From: Apostichopus japonicus
Lineage: Eukaryota; Echinodermata; Holothuroidea; Aspidochirotida; Stichopodidae
Direction of reading: 5' to 3'
NCBI RefSeq assembly: GCF_037975245.1
Contig: NC_092562.1
Span: 18,057,521-18,121,520 of the forward strand
Length of the DNA stretch: 64,000 nt
A program made the translations under genes and the position numbers. The notes under the pieces were generated by a model. That model searched no databases and was not told the origin of the DNA. It saw only the letters and a list, made by a program, of their open reading frames with translations. This document shows, in pieces, positions 62,113 through 64,000 of the stretch. Each line of letters opens with the position of its first letter. The first letter of the stretch is position 1.

Positions 62113-62305
62113 ACCACCTATGGTGTCCACCATGGAACAGCTCACCGAGAGACCTCCAGAAGACTTAAATTTGGAAGAGACTTGGGAAGATGACGAAACA
62201 TCAGACAGAGACAATAAATTGGAATCCCAAGCCCCTGTAGCCGATTCAGATCCCTACTCTAGTCTCATTATGGACATGAAAGCCTCCATCTCACCTCCGA
62301 GTTAA
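62113..62305 (+). CDS. Candidate terminal exon, acidic C-terminus (unknown)
   Basis: After TTTTATGGACAG an open frame encodes MVSTMEQLTERPPEDLNLEE and then a Glu/Asp-rich tract, ending MDMKASISPPS before TAA. Codon use and composition look protein-like, unlike the surrounding AT-rich DNA. I cannot name a family and found no partner exon in the window. A second protein-like stretch (NASSIQNDKLIEVSTEG, from about 62370) follows in another frame before the TA repeat. The pair may be a decayed gene fragment. Confidence 0.3.
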
Positions 62306-62466
62306 GTACAGTCTAACTCTTACCAGATCAGGAAAGGCTTACCAGACGATAACCTCCTGGTAGCGACGTGCCGAACGCTTCATCAATCCAAAATGACAAG
62401 CTGATTGAAGTTTCCACCGAAGGGTTTAGAAATAGGACTAAAGTTGAAGAAGAATCGGAAAGTGAT

Positions 62467-62469
<3 letters not shown>

Positions 62470-62502
<33 letters not shown>

Positions 62503-62519
62503 ATATATATATATATATC

Positions 62520-62576
<57 letters not shown>
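62470..62576. repeat. (TA)n microsatellite with two CGA interruptions
   Basis: Three TA runs are separated by short CGAA interruptions near 62499 and 62519. The IY-repeat frames through it are artefacts. Confidence 0.95.
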
Positions 62577-62579
<3 letters not shown>

Positions 62580-63034
62580 AATTGTACAATTGTGCTATGA
62601 AACCAACTGTGGCTGGTCTGGAACTCGACCGAGTCGTCGGGAACACGATGCGTTTCGGTATTCCGTAACTCATACAGTGAATCTAAAAATAAATTCCGCA
62701 TGTGATTGGAGAATTGAGCACATCTCCTGTGAATATCATGTAGTGCGTGGGGGGGGGGCAGGCGGATGCACCTATCACTTCTTGAGATTGTTCCAATCTA
62801 CGTGAAAATGCCCCACCACCCACCCCCCACAACCCCTACGCCCCACCCCTCTTATCACTTCCCGATGGGTTACAAAACTAAAACAATAACCTTCGCCCGT
62901 AGTACCAAAACATTGACAAAATCCGGCAACACACCACTTCATCGATAGATAACGAGTCTAGTGATCGGGCTGTGTATTAGTGATGCTAGAGGTCGTGCAT
63001 ATGGCAAGCCCTTTAACATTTACCTCGCAATTAG
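62580..63034. other. Non-coding with C- and G-rich tracts
   Basis: A 9-G run near 62750 and a C-rich segment at 62810-62850 are the only notable structures. No gene is supported. Confidence 0.4.
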
Positions 63035-64000
63035 ACTTAAGTCGAATACGTTTCACTTAAGTGGAATACATTCTACTTAAGTGAAATGTTATTCCACTTA
63101 AGTAAAATGTATTCCACTTAAGTGGAATTCAATATCCCTTAAGTAGAATTCCATTTCTCTTAAGTGGAAATGGACATTTCTATTTCACTTAAGTGGATAT
63201 GCCTCCCACTTAAGTGGAATTGTATTTCACTTTAGTGGAAATGCATTCCACTTAAGTGGAATTGTATTTTACGTAAGTGGAATACATTTCCACTTAAGTG
63301 GAATACATTTTCACTTAAGCTAAATAGCCCATCTATTTCACTTAAGTGGAATACAATTCCACTTAAGTGAAATGCATTTCCACTTAAGTGAAATACAATT
63401 CCATTTAAGTGGAATGCTTTTCCACTTAAGTGGAATTGTATTCCACTTAAGTGGAATACAATTTCACTTAAGTGGAATAATATCTTTTGCTCGTCAATTT
63501 CACTTAAGTGGAATTCTATTCTGCCAAAGTAAAATACAATTCCACTTAAGTGGAAGTGTTGATATGTGGCTTATATATAAATACAATTTAGGGTAATGTT
63601 CGGTAATGTTATTTTGGTAATAGTATTCATCTGGTACCAGGTCAGGTATGTACGTACTCACCTTGCACGGATGTTAAGTGCTAGCTGGATCCCGATGGAC
63701 AGCCGATATTCATTGTGCACATATCGACACCACGTATCGCGGCAAGTTGTTTATAATGGCGCGCAAAGGCATGGGCAAAGTTTGGCGTTGAATGTACTAG
63801 CCAATCACATTCCACTTAAGTGGAATAGACTAGCCAATCACATTCCACTTAAGTGAAATAGACTATCCAATCACATTTCACTTAAGTGGAATTGTATTCC
63901 ACTTAAGTGAAATAGAAAGGAAATTCCACTTAAGTGGAATTGTATCCACTTAAGTAGAATACAATTCCACTTAAGTGAAATGCATTTCCACTTAAGTGAA
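63035..64000. repeat. Array of CCACTTAAGTGG palindromes (~30 copies, runs off the window)
   Basis: Between 63035 and 63560 the motif CACTTAAGTG or a 1-2 base variant recurs about 23 times at ~20-23-bp intervals. Many copies are perfect 16-bp palindromes TTCCACTTAAGTGGAA. After a 240-bp interruption the motif returns from 63811 to the window end, first as three ~33-bp units that include TAGCCAATCACATTCC. Spacers are short and alternate between ATACAAT-, ATGCATT- and TTGTAT-like sequences that are themselves partly self-complementary. The half site TTAAGTGG equals the NK-2 homeodomain consensus, so a binding function is conceivable but unproven. Confidence 0.93.

Noticed and set aside
62368-62701. 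IYIYIY-repeat frames
   Set aside because: Translations of the (TA)n microsatellite.
63035-64000. A CRISPR-like array (short repeats with spacers)
   Set aside because: The host is a eukaryote, the palindromes are only ~12-16 bp, the spacers are 4-8 bp and related to each other, and there are no cas genes.

Overview
This is a eukaryotic, gene-poor and repeat-rich window. The evidence is one nuclear gene split into 12 exons with consensus GT/AG junctions, several classes of animal retroelements and DNA transposons, megasatellite arrays and a 100-N scaffold gap. The mix (tRNA-derived SINE, CR1-like LINEs, a Penelope-like element, hAT ends, long AT-rich satellites) suits a marine invertebrate, possibly an echinoderm-type deuterostome. 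The species assignment is a guess.

Layout. 1-1089: unique AT-rich DNA with two perfect hairpins and a 106-bp duplication. 1090-18933: an AT-rich satellite with a monomer of about 333 bp. It is organised first as four copies (the last partial) of a ~3.17-kb higher-order unit and then as about 19 simple monomers; almost every monomer carries a 25-bp palindrome. One higher-order unit is interrupted by a ~188-nt retroposon whose first ~45 nt are nearly identical to U2 snRNA; the other three copies preserve the empty target site. 18934-19033: assembly gap. 19034-31991: 78.5 nearly identical copies of a 165-bp unit containing a tRNA-like segment with a pol III A box and B box.

31992-44396: intergenic DNA with a 12-bp minisatellite, a possible inverted-repeat element, a 2.93-kb non-autonomous DNA transposon (18-bp TIRs, ATAA duplication, eight copies of a 15-bp motif, five internal 250-bp repeats), a 5'-truncated Penelope-like element with an intact 555-codon RT/GIY-YIG frame and a hammerhead-like motif, a SINE-like tail, a minisatellite beside a 33-bp palindrome, and a short foldback element.

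44397-58743 (+): the only confidently complete host gene, a mitochondrial 3-oxoacyl-ACP synthase (OXSM), 461 codons in 12 exons, with the full Cys-His-Lys-His active-site set. Its introns hold a hAT-like element, two LINE fragments, and a tRNA-derived SINE followed by about 620 bp of (CATA)n. 58744-62400: two more copies of the same LINE in inverted orientation, then a weak candidate terminal exon. 63035-64000 (running off the window): about 30 copies of a palindrome built on CCACTTAAGTGG, which is a doubled NK-2 homeodomain-type half site.

The loci do not form an operon or pathway. The window is best read as one housekeeping mitochondrial fatty-acid-synthesis gene next to a satellite-rich, probably heterochromatic block. 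The most unusual items are the tRNA-like 165-bp megasatellite, the U2-headed retroposon with empty sites, the DNA transposon with the repeated 15-bp motif, and the ACTTAAGT palindrome array.
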